Positions 17,383 to 26,327 of a stretch of 64,000 bases of DNA are shown here, in pieces. The notes beneath the pieces were generated by a model. It had not been told where the DNA came from and did not search any database. It was given only the letters and a program-made list of their open reading frames with translations. The DNA is taken from assembly GCF_000577275.2 (NCBI RefSeq), contig NZ_HG916855.1, forward strand, positions 1,488,001 through 1,552,000, in the 5' to 3' direction. How positions within the stretch are numbered: the stretch's first letter is position 1; every line of letters begins with the position of its first letter. The position numbers were made by a program, and so were the translations under genes. Origin of the DNA: Rhizobium favelukesii (lineage in GTDB: Bacteria; Pseudomonadota; Alphaproteobacteria; Rhizobiales; Rhizobiaceae).

Positions 17383-18872
17383 CGGTCACCATCGACACAC
17401 GGATCGGCTGGCGCGACGTGGCACGCGTCGCAGCAGGCGAGACGCTTGCGCTTTCTCCTGCTGCCTGGGCCCGGGTCGACAATGCCAGCCATATCGTCGA
17501 ACGCATCGTCGAGATGGGCGTGCGCGCCTATGGCATCAATACCGGCGTTGGGGCGCTGTCCGATACGGTGGTTGATCGCCACTCGCTAAGCCGACTGTCA
17601 CGCAACATCATCCTCAGCCACGCCTGCGGCGTTGGGGAGCTGTTGGCGGCGCGCGAGGTCCGCGCGATCATCGCGGCGCAAATCGCCAATTTTGCCCACG
17701 GCCATTCCGGTGTGCGGGCCGATATCGTGCGCCATTTGACGACATTTCTGGAGCACGACTGCGTGCCGGATATCCCGTCAAAAGGCTCAGCCGGCTATCT
17801 CACGCACAATGCCCATTCCGCGCTCGTCCTCATCGGCGAGGGAAGCGCCCAGGTGGCGGGCAAGCGCATGAACGGCCGAGAGGCGCTGAGCGCCATCGGT
17901 CTTGCACCGCTCGTGCTCGGTGCGAAGGAGGGATTGAGCCTCGTCAACGGTACGGCCTGTGCAACCGGTCTAGCCAGCGTCGCATTGGCGCGCGCGAGCC
18001 GTCTGCTCGACTGGGCGGATGCTGTCGCGGCTTTGACGCTGGAGGCATCAGGGTGCCAGGTGGCGGCCTTCGACGAAGCCGTCCTGGCGCTTCGGCCGTC
18101 GCGCGGCATCGCGCATGTTGGGGCGTCGTTGAGACGACGCCTTGATGGCAGCGCTCTGGTCGCAGCAGCGCTCGGAAAACGCACGCAGGATGCACTCAGC
18201 CTGCGCTCGATCCCGCATGCCCATGGTGCGGCTCGCGACGTCTTTGACAATGCGTCTGACGTTGTCGATCGCGAACTTGCCTCCGTTACGGATAATCCGG
18301 CCGTCTCAGGAACGCCCGAAAATCCGATTGTCTCATCAGAGGCCCATGCCGTGGCGCCCGCGCTTGCGCAGGCATCGGACAGCCTGGCGATCGCCATCGC
18401 GCAGATATCTGCCATGAGCGAGCGTCGCATGGACCGGCTCGTCAATCCGCTGGTCAGCGGCCTGCCGCCGTTCCTGGCGAGCGATGCCGGAAGCAATTCG
18501 GGCTTCATGATCGCGCAATATACCGCGGCTGCGCTCAGTAACGAGAACCGCAGGCTGGCTGCACCCGCTTCCACCGACGGCGGCCTGACCTCCGGTCTCC
18601 AGGAGGATTTTCTTGCGCACCCGACGGCTGCGGCAAACAAGCTTCTGTCGGTGATCGACAACGCGGAATATATTGTCGCAATCGAGTTAATGGCGGCTGC
18701 CCAGGCGCATGACTTCCTTGCGTCAACGGCGGAGCGCGCCAAGGGGACGGATGCGATCCACCACGGCGTACGCCAGGTCGTACCGCATTATGGCGACGAT
18801 CGTCCGCTCGCCGGCGACATCGAAGCGGTCCGCACCCTGATCCGGAACGAAGCACCGCCGGCCGTGCGCTGA
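17379..18872 (+). CDS. Histidine ammonia-lyase homologue without the MIO triad
   Basis: The fold is that of the HAL/PAL aromatic ammonia-lyases: [10 protein letters not shown] near the N-terminus, [10 protein letters not shown], and later [20 protein letters not shown] and [20 protein letters not shown]. The electrophile-forming Ala-Ser-Gly is absent: the usual GSVG-ASG-DLAPLAH region reads [11 protein letters not shown] at 136-146, an exact three-residue deletion. Other active-site motifs differ too: the usual YSLR is LSLR, GNFHG is replaced by SEAHAV, and QEDHVSMG by QEDFLAHP. The 497-aa length is normal and the frame is intact, so this looks like a divergent subfamily and not decay. A cofactor-free elimination, as I recall for ergothionase (trimethylamine loss from ergothioneine), is possible. 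It overlaps the ATPase gene by 4 bp. Confidence 0.85.
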   Translation: MTVTIDTRIGWRDVARVAAGETLALSPAAWARVDNASHIVERIVEMGVRAYGINTGVGALSDTVVDRHSLSRLSRNIILSHACGVGELLAAREVRAIIAAQIANFAHGHSGVRADIVRHLTTFLEHDCVPDIPSKGSAGYLTHNAHSALVLIGEGSAQVAGKRMNGREALSAIGLAPLVLGAKEGLSLVNGTACATGLASVALARASRLLDWADAVAALTLEASGCQVAAFDEAVLALRPSRGIAHVGASLRRRLDGSALVAAALGKRTQDALSLRSIPHAHGAARDVFDNASDVVDRELASVTDNPAVSGTPENPIVSSEAHAVAPALAQASDSLAIAIAQISAMSERRMDRLVNPLVSGLPPFLASDAGSNSGFMIAQYTAAALSNENRRLAAPASTDGGLTSGLQEDFLAHPTAAANKLLSVIDNAEYIVAIELMAAAQAHDFLASTAERAKGTDAIHHGVRQVVPHYGDDRPLAGDIEAVRTLIRNEAPPAVR

Positions 18873-18882
18873 GGAAAGAGAA

Positions 18883-20043
18883 ATGACAGCTGAATTCGAC
18901 GTTGCCGTTATCGGCCTCGGGGCCATGGGAAGTGCGGCACTTTCCTTTCTCGCAGTGCGCGGCGCCAGAACGATTGGCATCGACGCTTATTTCCCCGCCC
19001 ACGCGCTCAGCTCCTCGCATGGGGACAGCCGCCTGATCCGGCTCGGCTATTTCGAAGATCCATCCTATGTGCCGCTGCTACGACGCGCCTATCGCAACTG
19101 GCGCGGTCTGGAGGCCCGGCTTCGTACAGACATTTTGACCATTACCGGCGTCCTCCAGATTGGCGCCGAAAGCAGCAAGATTGTTGCGGGAACGCGCGCG
19201 TCCTGCAAGATGCACGGGTTGGCGCACGAGGTCCTCGACAGGGCGGACATGGCGCGTCGGTTCCCTGCCTTCCAACTGGATGACGAAGACATCGCCGTCC
19301 TCGATCCTCAGGGCGGCTATCTGAGGCCCGAAGCGGCTGTCATGGGCTATCTCAAACTTGCGGCTCAGGACGGAGCAGTCCTTCATTTCGGCGAACGGGT
19401 GATTGCGATCGAGCCGGGCGATGGTGGTGTGACGATCCGCTCGGCTGACGGCCACTACCGCGCCAGGAAGGTCGTGGTTGCCACCGGTTCCTTAATCGCT
19501 GAGCTCGTTCCGCAATTGAGACAGCATGCCGTGCCAATCCGCCAGGTCGTTGCCTGGTATCAGCCGCGCGACGGGTTTGCCACCGAACCGCAACGCATGC
19601 CCTGCTTCCTCCGCGATGAGGGCGCAGAGGGCTCGTATTTCGGCTTTCCGGCGATCGGTGCCGATGGTGTCAAAGTGGGCCGGCATGCGCATTTCCGTGA
19701 GCCGATCGATCCCACCCAACCCAACCCTGCGGTCAACGATGCCGACACGGCCTTGCTCGATGGCTTTATTTCCAAGCGCGTGCCGGCCGCCGCAGGGCTG
19801 CGGGTCAATGCCGTGACGTGCCGCTATACAATGCTGCCGAGCGAGGATTTCCTGCTCGACCTTGCTCCCGGCCATCCGAACGTGGTCGTCGCATCGCCCT
19901 GTTCCGGGCATGGCTTCAAGTTCGCGAGCGTCGTCGGCGAAATTCTTGCCGACCTGGCGCTTGAGGGGCAAACCAGCTTGCCGATTGCCGCGTTCTCCTT
20001 CGAGGCCATGAACCGATTTGTCGCGGCCCGCAAACCGGGGTGA
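18883..20043 (+). CDS. Sarcosine oxidase / N-methyltryptophan oxidase family flavoenzyme
   Basis: The 386-aa protein belongs to the monomeric sarcosine oxidase/SolA family, which oxidatively removes N-methyl or similar groups from secondary or tertiary amino acids and yields H2O2. An FAD-binding Rossmann motif (VIGLGAMGSAAL) is at 10-21, with SSSHGDSRLIR next. The covalent-flavin cysteine is present at C340 in SPCSGHGFKFA, as in monomeric sarcosine oxidases. It starts 10 bp after the lyase-like gene with GAGGAAAGAG as ribosome site, so it belongs to the same operon, whose substrate may be an N-methylated amino acid. It converges with the UgpC-type gene, 7 bp away. Confidence 0.88.
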   Translation: MTAEFDVAVIGLGAMGSAALSFLAVRGARTIGIDAYFPAHALSSSHGDSRLIRLGYFEDPSYVPLLRRAYRNWRGLEARLRTDILTITGVLQIGAESSKIVAGTRASCKMHGLAHEVLDRADMARRFPAFQLDDEDIAVLDPQGGYLRPEAAVMGYLKLAAQDGAVLHFGERVIAIEPGDGGVTIRSADGHYRARKVVVATGSLIAELVPQLRQHAVPIRQVVAWYQPRDGFATEPQRMPCFLRDEGAEGSYFGFPAIGADGVKVGRHAHFREPIDPTQPNPAVNDADTALLDGFISKRVPAAAGLRVNAVTCRYTMLPSEDFLLDLAPGHPNVVVASPCSGHGFKFASVVGEILADLALEGQTSLPIAAFSFEAMNRFVAARKPG

Positions 20044-20050
20044 CGATCCG

Positions 20051-21121
20051 CTAGTTGCAGCGCGATCCGGTTTCTGCGTCGAAGAGGCGGATTGCCTCCG
20101 TGTCAAAGCAAAGCGTCAGCTGCTGGCCATCTACCAATGCCGTGCGCGACGGCAGGCAGGCCGTCATGCGCTGCGTGCCGACGAAAGCGGTGACGACAAG
20201 CTCGGGGCCAGTCAATTCGGCAACCTCGCACGTCACCGGAATCGTGAAACCGGACGAGCCAAGTCGAAGTGCCTCCGGTCGAATGCCCGCAATCAGCTTC
20301 TGGCCATCCTTGGGCCGGGTTTCAAATCCCTCCGGCAGGGGCAGCATGGTCTCGCTGCCGTCGATCTGAAGTTCGCTGCCGCGAGCTGTAACCATCAGAA
20401 GGTTCATTGGCGGTGCACCGACGAAAGTGGCGACGTAGAGGGTTGCGGGCCGGTCGTAAATCTCTGATGGGGTGCCAAGCTGTTCGATCCGCCCGTCGCG
20501 CATGACCGCGATGCGGGTAGCAAGCGTCATAGCCTCGATCTGGTCGTGCGTTACGTAGACGACCGTGGTCTTGAGCATCTGATGCAGGCGCTTGAGTTCA
20601 GTGCGCATCTCCATGCGCAATTTTGCATCGAGATTGGACAGTGGTTCATCGAACAGGAACACCTCCGGCTTGCGCACCAGCGCCCGGCCGATCGCAACGC
20701 GCTGGCGTTGGCCGCCGGACAGCTGGCTTGGCTTGCGTTCGAGCAGGCTTTCGATCTGCAGCAGCTTGGCTGCATCGCGCACGGCCTGGTCACGCTCGAC
20801 GGCTGGAACCTTGCGCATTTCCAGGCCGAAGCCGATATTGCGGTGGACAGTCAGGTTCGGATAGAGAGCATAGGACTGGAAGACCATGGCGATATCGCGA
20901 TCCTTCGGATGCACGCCAAGCACCGAGCGCGCGCCGATGCGCACGTCGCCGCTGGTGGCTTCGGCCAAACCTGCGATGATATTGAGCAGGGTCGACTTGC
21001 CACAGCCCGAGGAGCCGAGCAGCACGAGAAATTCGCCGCTTTCGAGCGCAATGTCGATGCCCTTCAAGGTTTCGACGTCGCCGTATGTCTTGCGGATATT
21101 GACGATTTCAAGCGCACTCAT
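20051..21121 (-). CDS. Sugar ABC transporter ATPase (UgpC/MalK type)
   Basis: This is the ATPase of the sugar importer whose permeases and binding protein lie upstream on the same strand. Walker A is GSSGCGKST, with VFQSYALYPN, signature LSGGQRQRVAIGRAL, Walker B EVFLFDEPLSNLDAKLR and the switch in VYVTHDQIEA. A TOBE-type regulatory domain makes up the last 110 residues. The 356-aa length is typical. Its start overlaps the kinase stop by 4 bp, making it the last gene of the operon. Confidence 0.93.
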   Translation of the reverse strand: MSALEIVNIRKTYGDVETLKGIDIALESGEFLVLLGSSGCGKSTLLNIIAGLAEATSGDVRIGARSVLGVHPKDRDIAMVFQSYALYPNLTVHRNIGFGLEMRKVPAVERDQAVRDAAKLLQIESLLERKPSQLSGGQRQRVAIGRALVRKPEVFLFDEPLSNLDAKLRMEMRTELKRLHQMLKTTVVYVTHDQIEAMTLATRIAVMRDGRIEQLGTPSEIYDRPATLYVATFVGAPPMNLLMVTARGSELQIDGSETMLPLPEGFETRPKDGQKLIAGIRPEALRLGSSGFTIPVTCEVAELTGPELVVTAFVGTQRMTACLPSRTALVDGQQLTLCFDTEAIRLFDAETGSRCN

Positions 21122-22050
21122 GGAGCGGTTTCCTCAGACATTGATTTTCCGCCGTAGTTGCGGGGAAGGGTGGAAATGGCCCGTGAGGCGACCTCGGTTC
21201 CCGCCGCCAGGCAGTCAGCGAGAGATTTTTCTTGCGCCAACGCCGCAAGAAAGCCCGCGTTGAAGACGTCACCGGCGCCGATCGTGTCGACGACCTTGAC
21301 CGCGGGGGCGGCAGCCGAGATGCTTTGCCCGTCGCTGCCGATCGCCAGCGCCCCATCCGGTCCGCGCTTGACGACGACGATCGCGCCGTCTGGCATATGT
21401 GATCGGATCTCGGCCGCCGCTTCGACCGGATCGTCGAGGCCAGCAAGGGTGGTGGACTCCACTTCATTCAGAAGCGCAATTGCGCAGCGCGACAGCCAGC
21501 GCCGCGTGGCATCGCAATTGTCCCTCGTCCAGCCGTCGAGCGGCCAGCCCGTATCGAGCGCGATCGCGATCTTGTGCTGATCGGCCCAGTCGAAGAAAGC
21601 ATCGTATTGGCGTGTGAGATCGTCCGTCAGGAACGAACCGCAGAGCAACGCATAGCCGCCTGAAAGCTTGGCGCCGTCGAGAACGGCAAGGACATCGGCC
21701 AGGCTTAATCGAGGTAGATGGCCACGCGTGGTAAAGAAGGTGCGCTCGCCATCAGGATGCGTGATGCCGACAGAGAGCGTCGTTTGCTCGGCGCGCACCG
21801 GCCATTTTTCGGAGCGCTTTGCGAAGGCCTCGCTCAGCCAGCGGCCGAATTGATCGTTGCCGACATTGGCCGCGATCTCAAACTCGACGCCGAGACCATT
21901 CCAGGCGAGCGCGCTGTTGCCGGCCGCTCCGCCTACGCGCAACTCGTCATGATCGACGATGATTTCGGTGCCGGCCTTCGGCCAGGGGGCTGCGGGACCG
22001 AGAATAAGGTCGATATTGACGTTTCCAATGACAGCAAGAGGACGCATCAT
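21118..22050 (-). CDS. PfkB-family carbohydrate kinase
   Basis: This is a ribokinase-type sugar kinase of 310 aa. The N-terminus MRPLAVIGNVNIDLILGP and RVGGAAGNSALAWNGLG match PfkB motif 1. DTIGAGDVFNAGFLAAL near residues 255-270 is PfkB motif 2 with the catalytic Asp. In the same operon are a SIS-domain protein and a sugar ABC importer. A PfkB kinase plus a SIS deglycase is the arrangement of Amadori-product pathways (FrlD/FrlB), so a fructosamine kinase is a reasonable guess. Other sugars cannot be excluded from the sequence. Confidence 0.85.
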   Translation of the reverse strand: MMRPLAVIGNVNIDLILGPAAPWPKAGTEIIVDHDELRVGGAAGNSALAWNGLGVEFEIAANVGNDQFGRWLSEAFAKRSEKWPVRAEQTTLSVGITHPDGERTFFTTRGHLPRLSLADVLAVLDGAKLSGGYALLCGSFLTDDLTRQYDAFFDWADQHKIAIALDTGWPLDGWTRDNCDATRRWLSRCAIALLNEVESTTLAGLDDPVEAAAEIRSHMPDGAIVVVKRGPDGALAIGSDGQSISAAAPAVKVVDTIGAGDVFNAGFLAALAQEKSLADCLAAGTEVASRAISTLPRNYGGKSMSEETAP

Positions 22051-23069
22051 TCGCTCCGGGTGATCTTTGTCGAGCGTACCGGCGTTCCGGCGTTCTCAAC
22101 ACGCGCATCGGCAAAGGCAATCATCAACCGCTGTGCCACCGGCAGCATCGCGAAGATCGCGCCAAGACCCGAAGCCGGCCTGAAGCCGATGGTCACGGCG
22201 CCAGCAACAGGCTCTTTGCCAGATGCATCGAAGATGATGACCGGAGCACTGGTTTCGACCGCCGATACCGCCATGGCGGTGACCAAGCTCGCAGTGCGGT
22301 CGTTGCCTCGGAAAAGGATGACGCCGATCGCCGGGCCGAGCATTTCCATGGGTCCATGCCGCAACTGTCCGCCCTCGAGCGAAAAGCAGGGGAGACGGGA
22401 GAGTTCCGTCAGGCCAAGTGCCAGCGCTTCGGCAAGGCCCTGCAGGCGCCGTCCCGACGTGACGACGCTCGCCACGCCATCCAAGGCTGCAAGGGCGGCA
22501 TCGATGTTAGGCCCCTCGGGGGAGGTCAGCGCGGCAAGCGCGGCGGCCGGATTTTCGCCAAGGGCCACCAACACCGCCAGATGCAGGGCAAAGGAGACGG
22601 TCAGGCTGCGGGTCGCAGCAAACGCCAACTCTGAGCCTCCGGCGCCAACGAGGGAAGTTGCCGTGCGCGCGAGAAATGATCCTGCCTCCAGCGTTAGGCC
22701 GAACGTGTCAGCGCCGCCTCCGGTCTCGGTGAAAAAGCGCACGACTTCGGCGCTTTCGCCGGATTGAGAGGTAACGATGACCGTTCTGCCGTCGAGCAAT
22801 AGCGGTTGCCCCAGCTGTTCGGAAAGGGGGAGAGCGATGGCGTCGATGCCCAGCGCGCGATAGAGCGGCTCAACGGCGCGACCGACGGCGTGAGATCCGC
22901 CCATGCCGAGGAGAAGGAGGTTGCCGTTCTTTTTCAGCGAGGCGGCGATGGTCTGAGCAGTTAGCTTTGCGCCGTCATAGGACGCCAGCGCATCGTCATG
23001 CTGACGCGCCATCTCGCGATCGATTGCAATCAAGCCGGTTGGTTGTGTCGTTTCCATGGTGCTTGTCAT
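22047..23069 (-). CDS. SIS-domain sugar isomerase / deglycase
   Basis: The 340-aa protein has two SIS (sugar isomerase) repeats: LLLLGMGGSHAVGRAVEP and TVIVTSQSGESAEVVRF in the first, and SLEGGQLRHGPMEMLGP in the second, like AgaS, FrlB and GlmS isomerase domains. ATG 23069 overlaps the permease stop (ATGA), so upstream in-frame starts are rejected. Its stop overlaps the kinase start. It may cleave a phosphorylated fructosamine (FrlB-like) or deaminate an amino-sugar phosphate (AgaS-like); the kinase next door favours a step after phosphorylation. Confidence 0.8.
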   Translation of the reverse strand: MTSTMETTQPTGLIAIDREMARQHDDALASYDGAKLTAQTIAASLKKNGNLLLLGMGGSHAVGRAVEPLYRALGIDAIALPLSEQLGQPLLLDGRTVIVTSQSGESAEVVRFFTETGGGADTFGLTLEAGSFLARTATSLVGAGGSELAFAATRSLTVSFALHLAVLVALGENPAAALAALTSPEGPNIDAALAALDGVASVVTSGRRLQGLAEALALGLTELSRLPCFSLEGGQLRHGPMEMLGPAIGVILFRGNDRTASLVTAMAVSAVETSAPVIIFDASGKEPVAGAVTIGFRPASGLGAIFAMLPVAQRLMIAFADARVENAGTPVRSTKITRSE

Positions 23070-23911
23070 CCCTTCACGCCGCCGCTGGTCAGCCCGGAAA
23101 TTAGGGCGCGTTGCATGACGAGACCGATGAGCACCGGCGGCAGGGCGGCGAGCACACCGGCGGTTGCGATCAATCCGTAGTCGGAGACACGGCCCCCGGC
23201 CAGATCGGCAATGGCAACCGTGAGTGTCTTGGCGCGCTGATCGGAGGTGAAGAGCAGCGCGTAGAAGAATTCGTCCCACCCCAGCAGGAAGGCAAACAGC
23301 GCCGAGGTCGCAACGACCGGCATGGCGAGCGGCAAAGTGATGATCTTCCAGGTCTGGAACAGGCCTGCGCCATCGATCATCGCGGCCGCTTCAATCTCTT
23401 TCGGTATGGAATCGAAGCCTGATTTCATGAGCCATGTGGTGAAGGGCGCGAGGATCGTCAGATAAACCGGTGCAAGACCGAAGACGTTGTTCAGCACGCC
23501 GAGATAGGACAGGCCCATGTAGAGCGGCACGGAAAGCGCGACCGGCGGCAGCATGTAGGTCGAAACCACCATCGACAGCGACCAGCCGACCGAAGGGGTG
23601 CGCGACACAGCCCAACCCGCTGGAATGGCAAGCGCGATTGCGGCGATCGTCGCCATTCCGGCAACCTCGATGCTGTTTCTGAGCGACGAGGTGAAGGCGG
23701 CACCCGCGCTGTTTTCGATGGTCGACAGCAGAACGCCGTAACGCGAAAAATCAGCCGACTGCGGCCACCACGGCAGCGGCTTTGCGGCAAGATCGGCGGC
23801 CGGCGAGATGCTCATGATGAACAGCCACAGTATCGGCGCCAGGATGATGGCGGCAAGCAACAGGGCGCAGACATAGATGAAGGCTGAAAAGATCGGGCTC
23901 TTGCGTTCCAT
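23066..23911 (-). CDS. Sugar ABC transporter permease (MalG type)
   Basis: This is the inner-membrane subunit of a CUT1-type carbohydrate importer, 281 aa with six hydrophobic segments. The EAA loop reads IPKEIEAAAMIDGAGLFQTW followed by KIITLPLAMP. The SISPAADLAAKPLPWWP periplasmic segment after helix 1 is typical of MalG-like proteins. Its start overlaps the preceding permease stop by one base (TGATG) and its stop overlaps the SIS gene. Confidence 0.93.
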   Translation of the reverse strand: MERKSPIFSAFIYVCALLLAAIILAPILWLFIMSISPAADLAAKPLPWWPQSADFSRYGVLLSTIENSAGAAFTSSLRNSIEVAGMATIAAIALAIPAGWAVSRTPSVGWSLSMVVSTYMLPPVALSVPLYMGLSYLGVLNNVFGLAPVYLTILAPFTTWLMKSGFDSIPKEIEAAAMIDGAGLFQTWKIITLPLAMPVVATSALFAFLLGWDEFFYALLFTSDQRAKTLTVAIADLAGGRVSDYGLIATAGVLAALPPVLIGLVMQRALISGLTSGGVKG

Positions 23912-24795
23912 CAGGCGGCACTCCCCGCGGTCTTGCGCACCAGCGCGCCATAGGCCACGGCAAGCAGCGTCACCAGCAACGTGACGATCAGCGCCAGCGA
24001 GGCGCCGGAACCCGCACGCTGGAATGAGAAAGCCTCCTGATAGACGAGGATCGACAATGTTCTTGTGCTGTTGGCCGGGCCGCCACGGGTCATCACCCAG
24101 ATGATGTCGAACACCTTGAAGGCTTCGATGGTGCGCAGCACCAGCGCCACCATCAACGGACCGGCGAGATAGGGCAGGATCACGAAGCGAAAGCGGGCGA
24201 AGGGGCCGGCGCCGTCGACCAATGAGGCGGCGGTGATGTCACGCGGGACTGCCTGCAAGGCAGCAAGAGCAATCAAGGCCACCAACGGAAAATTCTTCCA
24301 GCAGTCTGCGACGATCAGGGCGGCAAGTGCCGTGCCCGGTTCGCCGAGCCACGAGCGATAGGCGTCGATCAGGCCGATTTGCGTTAGTGCTGCGTTGAGC
24401 GCGCCGTACTCCGGATTGTAAATCAGCCGCCAGAGCGTGGCGTTGACGACCGTTGGCAGTGCCCAGGGAAGGATCATCAGGGCACGCAACAGCGCGCGGC
24501 CCCGGAATTCCTGGTTGAGGAGAAGCGCTGCAAGCACGCCGATCACCATTTCGGCGGCGACCGAAATGACCGCGAACCAAGTGGTCGTGATCAAGCTTCG
24601 CTGAAAATTCGATCCGGAGATCATCTTCACGTAATTATCGATGCCGACGAAGTTGCCGGCGGTGCCGACAAGCTTGGCGTCGGTGAACGACAGGCCGATG
24701 GTGTCGACCAGCGGCCATCCGATGACGGCGATCATCACGACAAGCAGCGGCAACATCAAAAGCCACGCGCGGGTCGTCATCCAGGTGCCGGACAT
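23911..24795 (-). CDS. Sugar ABC transporter permease (MalF type)
   Basis: The second CUT1 permease is 294 aa from ATG 24795, which has GAGAGGG about 6 bases upstream; an in-frame TTG at 24810 is less likely. It has six membrane segments, the conserved IGLSFTDAKLVG after helix 1, ILPWALPTVVNATLWRLIYN in the middle, and the EAA loop VPRDITAASLVDGAGPFARF followed by VILPYL. It follows the binding-protein gene by about 70 bp. Confidence 0.92.
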   Translation of the reverse strand: MSGTWMTTRAWLLMLPLLVVMIAVIGWPLVDTIGLSFTDAKLVGTAGNFVGIDNYVKMISGSNFQRSLITTTWFAVISVAAEMVIGVLAALLLNQEFRGRALLRALMILPWALPTVVNATLWRLIYNPEYGALNAALTQIGLIDAYRSWLGEPGTALAALIVADCWKNFPLVALIALAALQAVPRDITAASLVDGAGPFARFRFVILPYLAGPLMVALVLRTIEAFKVFDIIWVMTRGGPANSTRTLSILVYQEAFSFQRAGSGASLALIVTLLVTLLAVAYGALVRKTAGSAA

Positions 24796-24868
24796 GGGGC
24801 GCCCTCTCAATTCATCGGATTGTTACAGTGGAGCCAGGCGGCGCGGGCCGCCTGGGCGGTTATATCGC

Positions 24869-26107
24869 TTAGAGACCGCTGTTGTCGGCTGCCGACTTCA
24901 GGGCGTCTTCCGGCGAGGACTGGCCAAGCAGGGATTCCTGGATCGCCTGCTGCAGGGCGGTCGAGAGTTCCTGATACTTCGGCGTGGTCGGGCGTGGATA
25001 CATGGCGGCGAGTCCGATCTTGGCCGCTGCGATCATTTCTTCCTGGCCCTTCGTCACCGCCGGATCCTCATAAGAGGAGGCCCAGATCGGCAGGCTGAGC
25101 TTGGCGTATTGGTTCTGGGTCGCCTGGGAGGTCATGAAGTCGATGTACTTCCAAGCCTCATCCGGATGCTTGCTGGCAGTGGTTATGCCAAGGCCCATCG
25201 AGCCGTTGACGGCCGACGCTTCGCTCTTGCCCGCAACGCCAGGCGCCGGAACAACGCCGACCTTGCCAGCGACCTTGCTGTCCTTCGGGTCGTTCGCCAT
25301 GTTGTACATGTAGGTCCAGTTCAGCGCGAAGGCGGCATCGCCGTTTTGAAAGACCTTACGAACATCCTCTTCCAAAAACTCCTTGGAATTCGGGTTCGTC
25401 AGGCCGGATTTGTAGCTGGACACCATATAGTTCAGCGCGTCGAGACCGCCGCCATTCTGGAAGTCCGGCTTGCCATCCTTCAGGAAGTCGCCCTTATAGG
25501 CGCTGACGAGTGTCGTGTAATCGCAGATGGCGGCTTCGGCCTGCGACCAGCTCCAGGCAATCGGCGTCGCCAGCAGGCCCTTGTCCTTGATGATCTTTGC
25601 CTGTTCGGTCAGCTCGTCCCAGGTCTTCGGCGGGGTCTTGATGCCGGCCTTCTCCAGGATTTCCTTGTTGTAGAACAGGTACTTGGTATCGAGGATCCAC
25701 GGCATGCCATAGTATTTGCTGTCGTACTGAACCGTCGTCCATGCGCCGGGCAGAATGCCCTTCTTCATGTCATCGGTGATGCGCGAGGAGACGTCGACCA
25801 GCACATTGTTGGTTGCGTATTCGGCCGGCCAGATGACGTCGAAGAGGACGACGTCATAGCCGCCGCCGGACCCCTGGGCGAGCACGGTCTTATCATGTAG
25901 GCCCTCGTAGGGCACGAATTCCAGATTGACCTTGACGTCGGGGTTCGCCTTTGAAAAAGCATCCGTCATGGCACGGACGTCGGCCTCGCTATAGGCCGCC
26001 TGCGCCATGAACAGCGCGTTGATCGTCGTTTCAGCAAAGGCGTGCGGTGCAAACAATGCGCCGATCAGTGCTGCGCCAAGCAGCGTCTTGTTTAAGGATT
26101 TCAACAT
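24869..26107 (-). CDS. Sugar ABC transporter, periplasmic binding protein
   Basis: This is an extracellular solute-binding protein of family 1 (MalE-like) with 412 aa. ATG 26107 begins a Sec signal peptide (LNKTLLGAALIGALFAPHAF, cleavage before ETTINALF); upstream in-frame starts would hide it. The mature part has VNLEFVPYEGLHDKTVL, GGYDVVLFDVIWPAEYA and GIKTPPKTWDELTEQAKII, all typical of the family. It is the first gene of the operon and is divergent from the ROK regulator, with a candidate operator between. Confidence 0.92.
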   Translation of the reverse strand: MLKSLNKTLLGAALIGALFAPHAFAETTINALFMAQAAYSEADVRAMTDAFSKANPDVKVNLEFVPYEGLHDKTVLAQGSGGGYDVVLFDVIWPAEYATNNVLVDVSSRITDDMKKGILPGAWTTVQYDSKYYGMPWILDTKYLFYNKEILEKAGIKTPPKTWDELTEQAKIIKDKGLLATPIAWSWSQAEAAICDYTTLVSAYKGDFLKDGKPDFQNGGGLDALNYMVSSYKSGLTNPNSKEFLEEDVRKVFQNGDAAFALNWTYMYNMANDPKDSKVAGKVGVVPAPGVAGKSEASAVNGSMGLGITTASKHPDEAWKYIDFMTSQATQNQYAKLSLPIWASSYEDPAVTKGQEEMIAAAKIGLAAMYPRPTTPKYQELSTALQQAIQESLLGQSSPEDALKSAADNSGL

Positions 26108-26264
26108 TCCAGCCTCCAGTTTCTTGACATTCACCCAATTCCTGAGGGCGGCTGTCGCCGCCGTCAGCTGTCGAAATGACACCGGCTTGCCGGCTGTCAG
26201 ATTCGGAGCGTCGTCGGAGCCGTTTTGGGCTCTCTGCGTTCCCTGGAACTCTTGGGTTCCTTAT

Positions 26265-26285
26265 TAAGTCAATTGTCTTGACTTA
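26265..26285. promoter_or_regulatory. Inverted repeat between the sugar operon and the ROK gene
   Basis: TAAGTCAA, 5 bases, TTGACTTA is a perfect 8-bp dyad in the 220-bp divergent intergenic region. It lies 43 bp upstream of the ROK start and is a good candidate operator for that repressor. TTGACTT also resembles a -35 element, so it may overlap a promoter. Confidence 0.5.
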
Positions 26286-26327
26286 TTTGTTCTTCAATAT
26301 TCTATTGCTGTCAAGAGGGAATTCCGG

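Noticed and set aside
24641..25900. 419-codon plus-strand frame opposite the sugar-binding and MalF genes
   Set aside because: It spans two real minus-strand genes and their junction; the composition is that of a shadow frame.
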